Shown here: one piece after another, positions 9,859 to 18,561 of the stretch
Layout: every line of letters starts with the position of its first letter
Position numbering within the stretch: position 1 is the stretch's first letter
Assembly (NCBI GenBank): GCA_023251485.1
Contig: JAHEYR010000009.1
Coordinates: 1 to 38,431, forward strand
Origin: Bacteroidales bacterium
Lineage (GTDB): Bacteria > Bacteroidota > Bacteroidia > Bacteroidales > Cfx3-03
Direction of reading: 5' to 3'
Length of the DNA stretch: 38,431 bases
Made by a program: the position numbers and the translations under genes
Notes under the pieces: generated by a model
The model's database searches: none
What the model was told of the DNA's origin: nothing
Seen by the model: only the letters and a program-made list of their open reading frames with translations

Positions 9859-11280
9859 ATGAAAAAGTATCTTTTAAAAGCCAATATTCTTTTTGCTGTT
9901 ATTGGCCTCGTTGTTATTCAGGGTTGTTCATCTCCTGGAATTCTAACTCAAGCTCCTAATGAAAATTATTTAAATATCGATTACAAACCAAAACCTTCAT
10001 TGGTTTCGGTACCCGTTGATATTGATGTGAAATCTATTGAAACACTACTAAATAAAGAGTTGAACGGTGTTATTTACGAAGATAACAGTTTGACAAATAA
10101 CAACAACGATAACCTGATGTTAAGGGTTACGAAACGCGATAACTTTAGAATTAACATGGAAGGTGATATGCTTTCATATAGAATACCACTAAAGATATGG
10201 GCCAAAGCTGGTTTCAAATTTCAGAAACTAGGTATTACTGTTTCAGATTATAGAGACTTTAATTGCGAGATCGCACTGAAGTTTAGGACAAAAGTTACAC
10301 TGAACAAAGATCTTTCGCTTACCACAAAGACTATTTCTGATGGTTATGAATGGATAGCTGCTCCAACTGTAAACATTGCCGGTTATAATATGCCTGTTAC
10401 GTTTGTAGCCGATGCTATTTTAAAATATAACCAGACAATGATTAGTAATGAGGTTGATAATGCTATTAAGTCGAATCTGGATATTAAGAAATTGATAGCT
10501 GGCCCATGGAAGATGATCCAGAAGCCCTATAAGATGTCAGATGAGTATAAGATGTGGTTAAAAATAACGCCATTAGAGGTTTATAGCCAACCGTTATTAA
10601 GTAAGAATAATAAGATTCACAATATTATAAGTTTTAAAACATTAACCGAAACTTTTATTGGTAATGAACCTGCTTATAAGGTGTCGCCAGCACCTGGACA
10701 GATTAATATTCAAAATAACATTGATGATGGTTTCGAGGTAAATGTATTAAGCGATATTCCATTTACAGAGGCTACCGAGATGTCGAAGAAATATATTGTA
10801 GGGAAAACATTTGAAGGTGGTGGAAAGAAAGTGACGGTTAAAGATCTGAATCTTTATGGAAGCAATGGAAAGATTATTGTTGCAGCTGATGTTGAGGGGG
10901 GCGTAAAAGGAAAGGTCTATTTTGCCGGTGTTCCTTATTACGATGCAGCCGATTCTACCATCAAGGTAAAAGACTTCGACTTTGAATTGCATACTAAGGG
11001 GGCGCTATTAAAATCGGCGGCTTGGTTAATGCATGGACCGATTGTTAAAATGGTTCAAAAGAAACTCGAGTTTTCGATGGCTAGCAATATCAAAGATGCA
11101 AAAAAAATGCTTCAGAAAACATTATCAAGTTATGAAATGGGTATGGGTACAACCCTGAAAGGAAAACTGGATGGCTTGGAAATAGAAGGCGTTATGCTCA
11201 CACATGAGTCAATAAAGGCGTCTATTGCTTTTAAAGGAAAATTGAATGTGATGGTTAATCCGGGAGCCGCCTCGAAATAA
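9859..11280 (+). CDS. DUF4403-like lipoprotein
   Basis: Lipobox VIQGCSSP; overall composition and pattern (RIPLKIWAKAGF, WAPTVNI-type segments) resemble DUF4403 proteins. Confidence 0.7.
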   Translation: MKKYLLKANILFAVIGLVVIQGCSSPGILTQAPNENYLNIDYKPKPSLVSVPVDIDVKSIETLLNKELNGVIYEDNSLTNNNNDNLMLRVTKRDNFRINMEGDMLSYRIPLKIWAKAGFKFQKLGITVSDYRDFNCEIALKFRTKVTLNKDLSLTTKTISDGYEWIAAPTVNIAGYNMPVTFVADAILKYNQTMISNEVDNAIKSNLDIKKLIAGPWKMIQKPYKMSDEYKMWLKITPLEVYSQPLLSKNNKIHNIISFKTLTETFIGNEPAYKVSPAPGQINIQNNIDDGFEVNVLSDIPFTEATEMSKKYIVGKTFEGGGKKVTVKDLNLYGSNGKIIVAADVEGGVKGKVYFAGVPYYDAADSTIKVKDFDFELHTKGALLKSAAWLMHGPIVKMVQKKLEFSMASNIKDAKKMLQKTLSSYEMGMGTTLKGKLDGLEIEGVMLTHESIKASIAFKGKLNVMVNPGAASK

Positions 11281-11310
11281 AGAGGCCTTCGCGACAGTAC
11301 TAAATTTTTG

Positions 11311-11353
11311 GGCAGATTGGAGATTGATTTCTCTGGTCTGCCTAATTTTTTTT
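11311..11353 (+). terminator. Rho-independent terminator
   Basis: ggcagattggaga-ttgatt-tctctggtctgcc, 13-bp stem with G.U pairs, then taattttttttt. Confidence 0.7.
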
Positions 11354-11506
11354 AGCTCAGTATGATAAGTTCAACATCTGATTTTTATAAAACCAGCATA
11401 ATATTTTATATTCATATTAGCTATCCCAAAAAAATAATTTAGCGAATAAAACCTTTTGATTTAAATGCTGTCGATTGTACCTTCATAGACTCAATTTATA
11501 TAGTAG

Positions 11507-11866
11507 ATGGCTGATCATAATGAACTTGGAAAAAGAGGCGAGTTATTGGCTTGTTCATTTTTGACGAAAAAGGGATATTCAATTCTTGAGACTAATTGGC
11601 GAAGGAAAAGGCTAGAAATAGATATAATCGCTCTTGATGGCGATGAATTGGTGTTTGTAGAGGTAAAAACACGTACTACCTCAATCTTTGGCGAACCTGA
11701 GGAAGCTGTAACCCCACAAAAAAGAAGGCATTTGATACAAGCTGCAAATGCTTATGTAATAAAATCAGGTTACGATAGGGGATCACGTTTTGATGTGATC
11801 TCTATCATTATCGAAAATGACAACTGCACCATTCATCATATTCCTGATGCATTTTATCCAGTATGA
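11507..11866 (+). CDS. YraN/UPF0102 family putative endonuclease
   Basis: GKRGELLACSFLTKKGYSILETNWRRKRLEIDIIALDGDELVFVEVKTRT. Confidence 0.92.
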   Translation: MADHNELGKRGELLACSFLTKKGYSILETNWRRKRLEIDIIALDGDELVFVEVKTRTTSIFGEPEEAVTPQKRRHLIQAANAYVIKSGYDRGSRFDVISIIIENDNCTIHHIPDAFYPV

Positions 11867-11871
11867 TTTAG

Positions 11872-12978
11872 TTAATCATTAAAGAGCAATATCGGAATTG
11901 TAGAATGTTTTATGATTCTGTTTGAGAGGCTTGGTGTTAGCCATCTCGAAATTATATTACGTTTGTGTGGTGTCAATGCAACCATTTCAATTTTATTTTC
12001 GCGGATATATGCTTCAAGGCTTTTTTCTATATCCTCTCCGGTTATCATTTTGCAAATAACGTTTTTATGATTCGATACGTGATTGTGTATCTCATTTTTA
12101 AATTGATCAAAATGAGCTTTAATCATAGGATCTGTTTTTCCGATGCAGATATGTAGACAGTGAATCTGAACTTCCAGTGGCTTTAATATTTCTGCCAATC
12201 GAATGACAGATATAAATTCATGCCCTTCCAGGTCCGTGGCATACAATACATGTTTAATCTCTGCTATTTGATCAGTCTGTTCATGCGCAGGAACAACTAT
12301 GACTGGCGTAGTGATCTTATTAATGATTTTGCAGCCAATGTTATTTTTGAAATTATCAGGTAGATTGCTGGGTTTCCGATTGCCAAGAATAATTAACCCG
12401 GGCTTATACGTTGAGTTAGCTTGTAATATAGCCTCTACCGGTTCATCATTTATGAGTGAATATTTCAATGGAACATCGGTATTCAATTCAATAATTTGTT
12501 TCTTTAAGGCTAACATTTTACGTTTTACCTCCGCAACTTTCAATGAAAATTGATTTAAAGGTTCATTAGAATATGCAATTGGCTCAACATAGGGAGAGGT
12601 ATTTATGGCAGGAGTAGCGTAGGCATGAATCAACTTGATCTCTGCGTTGAGCGTTTGCGCAATCTTGATCGCAAATTTACAGGTGACCAAAGAATGTTCT
12701 GAAAAGTCAACCGGGACAAGGATCCGCTTTATTTGAGACTGTATTTTCAATGCCTTTGCCTTGGCATGTTCAAACGACTTTTCGAATTCACTTAGGATCT
12801 TAAGTGCTTTAGCGGTATCGCCTTCCTTAATTCGTAAGTTGACCGTTGGTTTTAAACCGGAATAAATATCTTTTTCGTGTTCCGGGAAGCAGTCTATTCC
12901 TGCAGCTAATAATTCTGTTTTTAAAATTTGTGCGCTGGGAAAATCAAAAGTTCCGATAGAAATGACTTGATTTTTCAT
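11872..12978 (-). CDS. universal stress protein with tandem USP domains and N-terminal DUF2007-like domain
   Basis: N-terminus FPSAQILKTELLAAGIDCFPEHE...LRIKEGDTAKALKIL; then KRILVPVDFSEHSLVTCKFAIKIA and a second KHVLYATDLEGHEFISVIRLAEIL repeat. Confidence 0.85.
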   Translation of the reverse strand: MKNQVISIGTFDFPSAQILKTELLAAGIDCFPEHEKDIYSGLKPTVNLRIKEGDTAKALKILSEFEKSFEHAKAKALKIQSQIKRILVPVDFSEHSLVTCKFAIKIAQTLNAEIKLIHAYATPAINTSPYVEPIAYSNEPLNQFSLKVAEVKRKMLALKKQIIELNTDVPLKYSLINDEPVEAILQANSTYKPGLIILGNRKPSNLPDNFKNNIGCKIINKITTPVIVVPAHEQTDQIAEIKHVLYATDLEGHEFISVIRLAEILKPLEVQIHCLHICIGKTDPMIKAHFDQFKNEIHNHVSNHKNVICKMITGEDIEKSLEAYIRENKIEMVALTPHKRNIISRWLTPSLSNRIIKHSTIPILLFND

Positions 12979-13125
12979 GGCAAACTCCCTTCTTTAAATA
13001 ATGCTTTAAGATACAATAAAAGCGGATGAAAATCAAGATTTTTTATTTCTATAATCAACTGTTATAAAATCATAAAGAGTTTCTTAAGCGTGTAAATTTA
13101 TACATGAACACATTCAAAAATTGTG

Positions 13126-13133
13126 TATCTTTG
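13126..13133 (+). promoter_or_regulatory. candidate -7 box TATCTTTG
   Basis: tgtaTCTTTGccggc, 16 nt upstream of the ATG at 13149 and inside the longest ORF. Confidence 0.5.
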
Positions 13134-13148
13134 CCGGCTAATTATTTA

Positions 13149-15029
13149 ATGATGAATAACAGAATGTTCGGTAACGGAAACAAGGGCAGATCAGCCCAAA
13201 ACACCGGAAATGACCACCAGAGAGGTAGTCGTTTTTCGGGAGGAAGGAAACCGTCCCCTGCCGGTGATGGCACGGGTTATGGAAAAAGTGGACGCAGCAG
13301 TGATAGCGGAAGAAGCTATTCACCACGTTCAACTGGATCCGGAAGCTCAAGAAGTGGCGAAGATCGTCCTTTTAATAGATCATACAATAAACCACTGGAG
13401 AGAGGTACTCGAACTTTCTTTAAGACAAACAGAACCTCTAGCGAATCTGCTGATGGCGGCTTCAATAAATCAGAGGGTTCTTCTGAGAACGACGCACAAC
13501 GTCCATATCGTAAAAGAATTGAAAGACAAGGTGGGGGTGACTCTTCATCAAGACCATTTAACAGAACTGAAAGAAGTTCAGAAGACAGACCTTTCCGTCC
13601 TCGCCCAGAAAGAGGCGGCAGTGATGCTCCTCGCGGAGGCTTTAACCGTTCAGACAAATTTTCATCAAATTCAGATCGTAAACCTTTTTCTTCACGTGGC
13701 GACAGACCCGAGAGAGAATCAGGATCAGGCGAACGTTCTGAAAGATCATACGGCGACAGACCAGCTCGCTCTCCTCGCCCCGAACGTTTTGGTGGCGATT
13801 CATCACGTGGAGGTTTTAAAAGACCAGACAGATCATCAGGCGACTCAGATCGTAAACCATATTCGTCTCGCAGTGAAAGACCTGCAAGAGAATCGGGATC
13901 AGAAGAACGCTCAGAAAGATCATATGGCGACAGACCTGCTCGTTCTCCTCGTCCTGAACGTTTTGGTAGCGATTCATCACGTGGAGGTTTTAAAAGACCA
14001 GACAGATCATCAGGAGATTCAGATCGTAAACCATTTTCTTCACGCAGCGACAGACCTGCAAGAGAAGAGCGTACAGGCGATCGTCCGGATAGATCATCAT
14101 TAGGAGATAGGCCCTATCAGAAGAGAGAAGAGCGCTCAGGCGATAACAGATTTGATCGTTCATCAAGCCGTTCAGATCGTCCTTATGCAAAACAATCAGG
14201 CGACAGACCTTATAAGAAGTCATCGGATAGGTCGTATGATAGCAATCGTCAAAGATCGAATGACCGTCCAGGTCGTGGTGGAAGAGACAATGCATCAGCA
14301 TTAGAGCCTATTGATGAAACAAAAGAAATTCGTTTAAATAAATATATCTCAAACTGTGGATATTGCTCACGTCGTGAAGCTGATACATTAATAGTTGCCG
14401 GAGCCGTAAAGGTTAATGGTGTGATTATGATGGAACTGGGGTCGAAGGTTCTTCCTACCGATAAAGTTCAGATTGGCGAGATGTCGTTAGCTCGCGAGCC
14501 TTTTCGTTACGTGCTTCTAAATAAGCCAAAAGATTATATCACTACAAGTGACGATCCATTTGATCGTAAAACTGTAATGTCGTTGGTTGAAAATGCTTGT
14601 CGCGAAAGAATTTATCCAGTTGGTCGTTTAGACCGCAATACTTCCGGCCTCTTACTTTTCACTAATGATGGTGAGTTAGCAAAAAAATTGACTCATCCCA
14701 AATATGGTGTTCGTAAAGTTTACCATGTTGAATTAGATAAGGCACTAACCAAAAATGATTTACTTAAGATAGGCGAAGGTATTTCACTTGATGAAGGAGT
14801 TATTCAGGTGGATGAGATAGCGTATGTTAATGATGAGAAAAAAGAGATAGGACTTGAAATACACTCAGGACAGAATCGTGTAGTTCGTCGTATATTCGAA
14901 TCTTTGGGATATGAAGTTGTGAAGCTTGATCGTGTAATTTTTGCTAATCTTACCAAAAAAGATTTGCCAAGAGGACGATGGAGACATTTGGAGCAACATG
15001 AATTAAACACATTGAAGCTTTCATTATAA
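13149..15029 (+). CDS. RsuA/RluB-family pseudouridine synthase with long Arg/Ser/Gly/Asp-rich N-terminal extension
   Basis: S4 domain EIRLNKYISNCGYCSRREADTLI; catalytic PVGRLDRNTSGLLLFTNDGELAKKLTHPKYGVRKVYHVEL; repetitive N-terminal ~390 aa. Longest ORF starts at 13104. Confidence 0.92.
   Translation: MMNNRMFGNGNKGRSAQNTGNDHQRGSRFSGGRKPSPAGDGTGYGKSGRSSDSGRSYSPRSTGSGSSRSGEDRPFNRSYNKPLERGTRTFFKTNRTSSESADGGFNKSEGSSENDAQRPYRKRIERQGGGDSSSRPFNRTERSSEDRPFRPRPERGGSDAPRGGFNRSDKFSSNSDRKPFSSRGDRPERESGSGERSERSYGDRPARSPRPERFGGDSSRGGFKRPDRSSGDSDRKPYSSRSERPARESGSEERSERSYGDRPARSPRPERFGSDSSRGGFKRPDRSSGDSDRKPFSSRSDRPAREERTGDRPDRSSLGDRPYQKREERSGDNRFDRSSSRSDRPYAKQSGDRPYKKSSDRSYDSNRQRSNDRPGRGGRDNASALEPIDETKEIRLNKYISNCGYCSRREADTLIVAGAVKVNGVIMMELGSKVLPTDKVQIGEMSLAREPFRYVLLNKPKDYITTSDDPFDRKTVMSLVENACRERIYPVGRLDRNTSGLLLFTNDGELAKKLTHPKYGVRKVYHVELDKALTKNDLLKIGEGISLDEGVIQVDEIAYVNDEKKEIGLEIHSGQNRVVRRIFESLGYEVVKLDRVIFANLTKKDLPRGRWRHLEQHELNTLKLSL
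13674..14060 (+). repeat. 174-bp (58-aa) tandem repeat inside the pseudouridine synthase extension
   Basis: Units begin at gatcgtaaacc 13674, 13848 and 14022; spacing exactly 174 bp. Confidence 0.9.
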
Positions 15030-15049
15030 GCATTGAATATGAACTAAAG

Positions 15050-15078
15050 GGGCTGTCTCAAAAGGACAGCCTTTTTTA
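15050..15078 (+). terminator. Rho-independent terminator
   Basis: ggctgtc-tcaaaag-gacagcc followed by tttttta. Confidence 0.85.
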
Positions 15079-15199
15079 TTGATTTTATGAATCCTTATTA
15101 TTGACATGCATTATCGATGGCGCTCTGATGACGCTCCGATGCAACAAGTGACTCTTATCTTGACAAGGTCGCCGAAAGGTGATAGATTGGTATTCTATT

Positions 15200-15223
15200 G
15201 GTCCCATGATACTAAATGGGACC
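15200..15223. repeat. hairpin GGTCCCA-tgatactaaa-TGGGACC
   Basis: 7-bp perfect arms, 10-nt loop, intergenic. Confidence 0.4.
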
Positions 15224-15376
15224 CTGAGGACTACCTAAGGACGATTTGAGGAACTCCCTTTTTACCAGCTGCATCTGAGTGCTATCGAAGGGGCATAATA
15301 GAGATAGCTTCTTTTGTTTTCGTATGATAGATATTTTTCAAAGCTACTCAGCGTGTTTTGTGGTTTCACGTGATGA

Positions 15377-15763
15377 TTAAGATATCTCTTTTTTGAGTAA
15401 CTCAATTACTTGCCTACAGGTAAGTTCCACCTTATCAATAATTCGAGCAAGGTCTTCCGTTTCTTCACCCTTTTTGGTAAGTTCTTCTATTTCGTGAAGA
15501 TCCACTTTCATTTCATAGATACCCATTAAATCGACAGATGGTTTAAGGCTATGAGCTATCCTATATATTTCATCGATATTATGGTCTTCATATGATTGCT
15601 TAATCAGTTGGATCGCATTAGGTGTGAGTTCAATAAATAGAAGAATCATCCTATCTAAATTGTTCTTATCTGTCCCCATCATCTTTTTTAATTTTGAAAG
15701 ATCATAGAATGAGGATGAAACAATAGGTTCTTGGCTTTCGATAGATTTATCCGGATTTCTCAT
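15377..15763 (-). CDS. Hpt (histidine phosphotransfer) domain protein
   Basis: IYRIAHSLKPSVDLMG (phospho-His motif), short all-alpha protein downstream of response regulator. Confidence 0.82.
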   Translation of the reverse strand: MRNPDKSIESQEPIVSSSFYDLSKLKKMMGTDKNNLDRMILLFIELTPNAIQLIKQSYEDHNIDEIYRIAHSLKPSVDLMGIYEMKVDLHEIEELTKKGEETEDLARIIDKVELTCRQVIELLKKEIS

Positions 15764-15799
15764 TTGCGGTTTTTAATAATGAGACTCAATTTGTAAACG

Positions 15800-17152
15800 T
15801 TATATTTTTATTTCAGGATTATTTTTGAGTAATCTATAGATGGTCGACTTGCCTATTTTTAATGCTTTAGCAGCCAGGACAACATTCTGATCGTATTTGT
15901 TTAAATAGTGATGGATGATTTTAAGGGTATAGTCATCCAAACTTAAATCATCCGAAAAGAAGTTTGGAGCAGCCTTAGCTTCATCGAAAGTAATATCTGA
16001 TGCAGTGATAATAGATTCGTTACTCATCGTTATAGCAAGCTCTATAATGGCCTTTAGCTGCCTTACATTGCCCGGCCATGTATACTCCATTAGCTTCTTC
16101 TGTGCATCAATCGAAAAAGTAATAGGATTTCTATTGTTTTCCGTGCAGAAGGAATCAGCTATGTACTTAGCTAATAGTAGAATGTCGTTACCACGATCTC
16201 TTAATGGCGGTAGTTTTATAGGAAGGCCTAATAATCGGTAATACAGATCTTCTCTGAAATTTCCCAGTCGGGTTTCCTCTGCTAAATTCTTATGGGTCGC
16301 TACAACTACTCGGGCATCAATTTTCACCGCGGTATTACTCCCTACTCTAGTGATCTCTTTTTCCTGAAGTACACGAAGTAATTTACTTTGTAAGTTGATA
16401 TCCAATTCACAGATCTCATCCAGAAAAATGGTACCTTTATTTGCTTCCTCAAATTTTCCTATTCTGCGTGTGTTGGCTCCGGTAAATGATCCTTTTTCAT
16501 GACCAAATAGTTCACTCTCGATCAGTTCTTTGGGTATAGCACCAACATTGATGGCTACAAAAGGAAATTTAGAACGATGTGAATTGTAATGAAGTGCACG
16601 AGCTACCAACTCTTTACCGGTTCCGGTTTCACCAGTAATTGAAACGGAGATGTTTGATTTGGATGCTTTTTCGATCAAATTAAATATCTGCCTAATGGCA
16701 GGACTATTACCAATAATAACATTATTTACTTCATATTTTTTGACAAGCTCTTCTTTTAGTAGAAGGTTTTCCTTTTTCAATTGCAGACTATCCCGGATAT
16801 TTTTCATGATCCGCCATAGTCTGTCTTTCGTCTCATCGTTTTTTACGATATAGTCATAAGCACCTTCTTTCAAAAGACTAATGGCGGTTGAGATATCTTC
16901 TTGTCCTGAGATCATTACAACAGGAAGATCAGGATTGGTTTCTTTGATTCGTTTTAACACATCAGCGCCCTTCATATCAGGAAGGGAATAATCTAGAGTG
17001 ATTGCTGCCGGTTTTTTATATAAGTTCTTGATACATTCTGCTCCGGACGTGAAAATCTCTACTTCATTCTCCGGATTTAAGGATAAATGATAATGAAGAA
17101 GTTCACCGTACCATTTGTCGTCTTCAACAATAAATATTCTAAATGGGACCAT
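15800..17152 (-). CDS. NtrC-family sigma54-dependent response regulator
   Basis: REC (ITLDYSLPDMKG, VVMISGQED); AAA+ GETGTGKELVARALHYNS, ESELFGHEKGSFTGA, GTIFLDEI; C-terminal Fis-type HTH. Confidence 0.95.
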   Translation of the reverse strand: MVPFRIFIVEDDKWYGELLHYHLSLNPENEVEIFTSGAECIKNLYKKPAAITLDYSLPDMKGADVLKRIKETNPDLPVVMISGQEDISTAISLLKEGAYDYIVKNDETKDRLWRIMKNIRDSLQLKKENLLLKEELVKKYEVNNVIIGNSPAIRQIFNLIEKASKSNISVSITGETGTGKELVARALHYNSHRSKFPFVAINVGAIPKELIESELFGHEKGSFTGANTRRIGKFEEANKGTIFLDEICELDINLQSKLLRVLQEKEITRVGSNTAVKIDARVVVATHKNLAEETRLGNFREDLYYRLLGLPIKLPPLRDRGNDILLLAKYIADSFCTENNRNPITFSIDAQKKLMEYTWPGNVRQLKAIIELAITMSNESIITASDITFDEAKAAPNFFSDDLSLDDYTLKIIHHYLNKYDQNVVLAAKALKIGKSTIYRLLKNNPEIKI

Positions 17153-17265
17153 CGATATTAATTTATTGTTTAAAAATAAGCAATTTTTTCGATTGATTCA
17201 AATTGATATGAAAGCAAAGGCATTCTCAAAAAAGATGAGGAAGAAGAAAAGTACCTGTTGTATAT

Positions 17266-17664
17266 TTAAAATCGTAACTTATGATAATCAAATGTTTGAT
17301 TATCCCTAAAGTGATTTATTTTGGTGATCAGAAAAAGAAAGACTTTCAAATCATTATCTTGAAACCATTTTAATGCAGCAGCATCCTTATTGCAGGCATC
17401 AGCAAATTTAGCATAAAAGGGGTATCCATTCTTTGTTAACCAGTTGTATGAGTCTTGGTTGTGATCTATTGCAAGATCCAATGCTACAAAATGGGGATAG
17501 CCGTTTTTCATTAACCAGTCGGCAGCTTCTTTACTCCCTCTTATGGAACTTGAAAGGGCCGCTAATTCCTGAAATCCATTGTTTAGCAACCAATTGAGTA
17601 ACTCGTCATTTCCGCTAAAGGTTTCACCAAAGGCAATTAAAATCTTTGCATCGTATTGTTCCAC
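17266..17664 (-). CDS. hypothetical protein made of ~25-aa WLxxNGYP repeats
   Basis: Four aligned 25-aa units plus a partial N-terminal unit; 15 nt downstream of the radical SAM gene. Confidence 0.7.
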   Translation of the reverse strand: MEQYDAKILIAFGETFSGNDELLNWLLNNGFQELAALSSSIRGSKEAADWLMKNGYPHFVALDLAIDHNQDSYNWLTKNGYPFYAKFADACNKDAAALKWFQDNDLKVFLFLITKINHFRDNQTFDYHKLRF

Positions 17665-17679
17665 TATTTTTATCTGATT

Positions 17680-18450
17680 TTAGGTATAAACATCTGCCTT
17701 TATTCCGATTGCTCTTACTTGTTTTGCTATTGCTTCGATTTCACTTTTTGATAACTTGACAAGCGTTTTGGTAGGTGTTTCTCTATCCAAACCATATAGC
17801 ATCACATAACGAGGGTTGATTTTTTTAATATGATTCAACCAAAGTCCAACTTCTTCAGGACTAGTGTTATCAATAACCTTACCCTCAAACTCTCCTTTGA
17901 AAAAGAGTGTTTGAATAATAAGATTACCCTCAAATGACATCAGTTCATCAAGAATCTCATTAAAAATTGATTTTCTGACCGGTCGGTTTATTCTATTAAA
18001 CATTTCTTCAGAACCGGCATCAAGTTTTAAGATACGGTTATCAAATTTATAGAGGGCTTCTTTTACATGTGGACGCTTAATAAGCGTTGCATTAGAGAGA
18101 ACGGTTAATTTAGCCTTGGGGAAATATTTATTTCTCAACTCAATCGTATCTTCTGTTATTCCTAAGAACTCAGGGTGAATCGTCGGCTCTCCATTACCGG
18201 CAAAGGTGATACTTTCAGGGATAATATTCTGTTCCAAAAGCTCAGGAAAACGTTTTTCCATAGCCTCTCTAATCTGACTACGGGTAAACAACTTAGCTTT
18301 TTCCTCTTGATCGGCATGAGTCCAACCACACTCACAATAAATGCAGTCGAAAGTACAATATTTCGTTTGGATAGGAAGCACATTGATGCCCAAAGAGGTA
18401 CCAAGTCTTCTGCTTTTGATAGGTCCGAAAATTATTTCGTTAAATAACAT
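17680..18450 (-). CDS. radical SAM protein
   Basis: FGPIKSRRLGTSLGINVLP...CTFDCIYCECGW (CxxxCxxC), TFAGNGEPTIHPEF; ATG at 18450 preferred over the upstream ORF extension to 18546. Confidence 0.9.
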   Translation of the reverse strand: MLFNEIIFGPIKSRRLGTSLGINVLPIQTKYCTFDCIYCECGWTHADQEEKAKLFTRSQIREAMEKRFPELLEQNIIPESITFAGNGEPTIHPEFLGITEDTIELRNKYFPKAKLTVLSNATLIKRPHVKEALYKFDNRILKLDAGSEEMFNRINRPVRKSIFNEILDELMSFEGNLIIQTLFFKGEFEGKVIDNTSPEEVGLWLNHIKKINPRYVMLYGLDRETPTKTLVKLSKSEIEAIAKQVRAIGIKADVYT

Positions 18451-18491
18451 GAATAGAAAGCGTTTAATTTCAGTATAAAGGTACAACTTTT

Positions 18492-18499
18492 TATATTTG
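18492..18499 (+). promoter_or_regulatory. candidate -7 box TATATTTG
   Basis: TAnnTTTG match ~62 nt upstream of polyprenyl synthase start. Confidence 0.35.
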
Positions 18500-18561
18500 T
18501 GAATGTTTTCATTCATTGAAGATATTATTCGTACATCTGCAATCATTTATAATCAGTTTTT

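Noticed and set aside
13210-14103. 297-aa alternate-frame ORF (and antisense ORFs 13316-13657, 13990-14301) inside the pseudouridine synthase
   Set aside because: Long off-frame ORFs are expected from the repetitive Arg/Ser/Asp codon pattern; no recognisable domain or start context.
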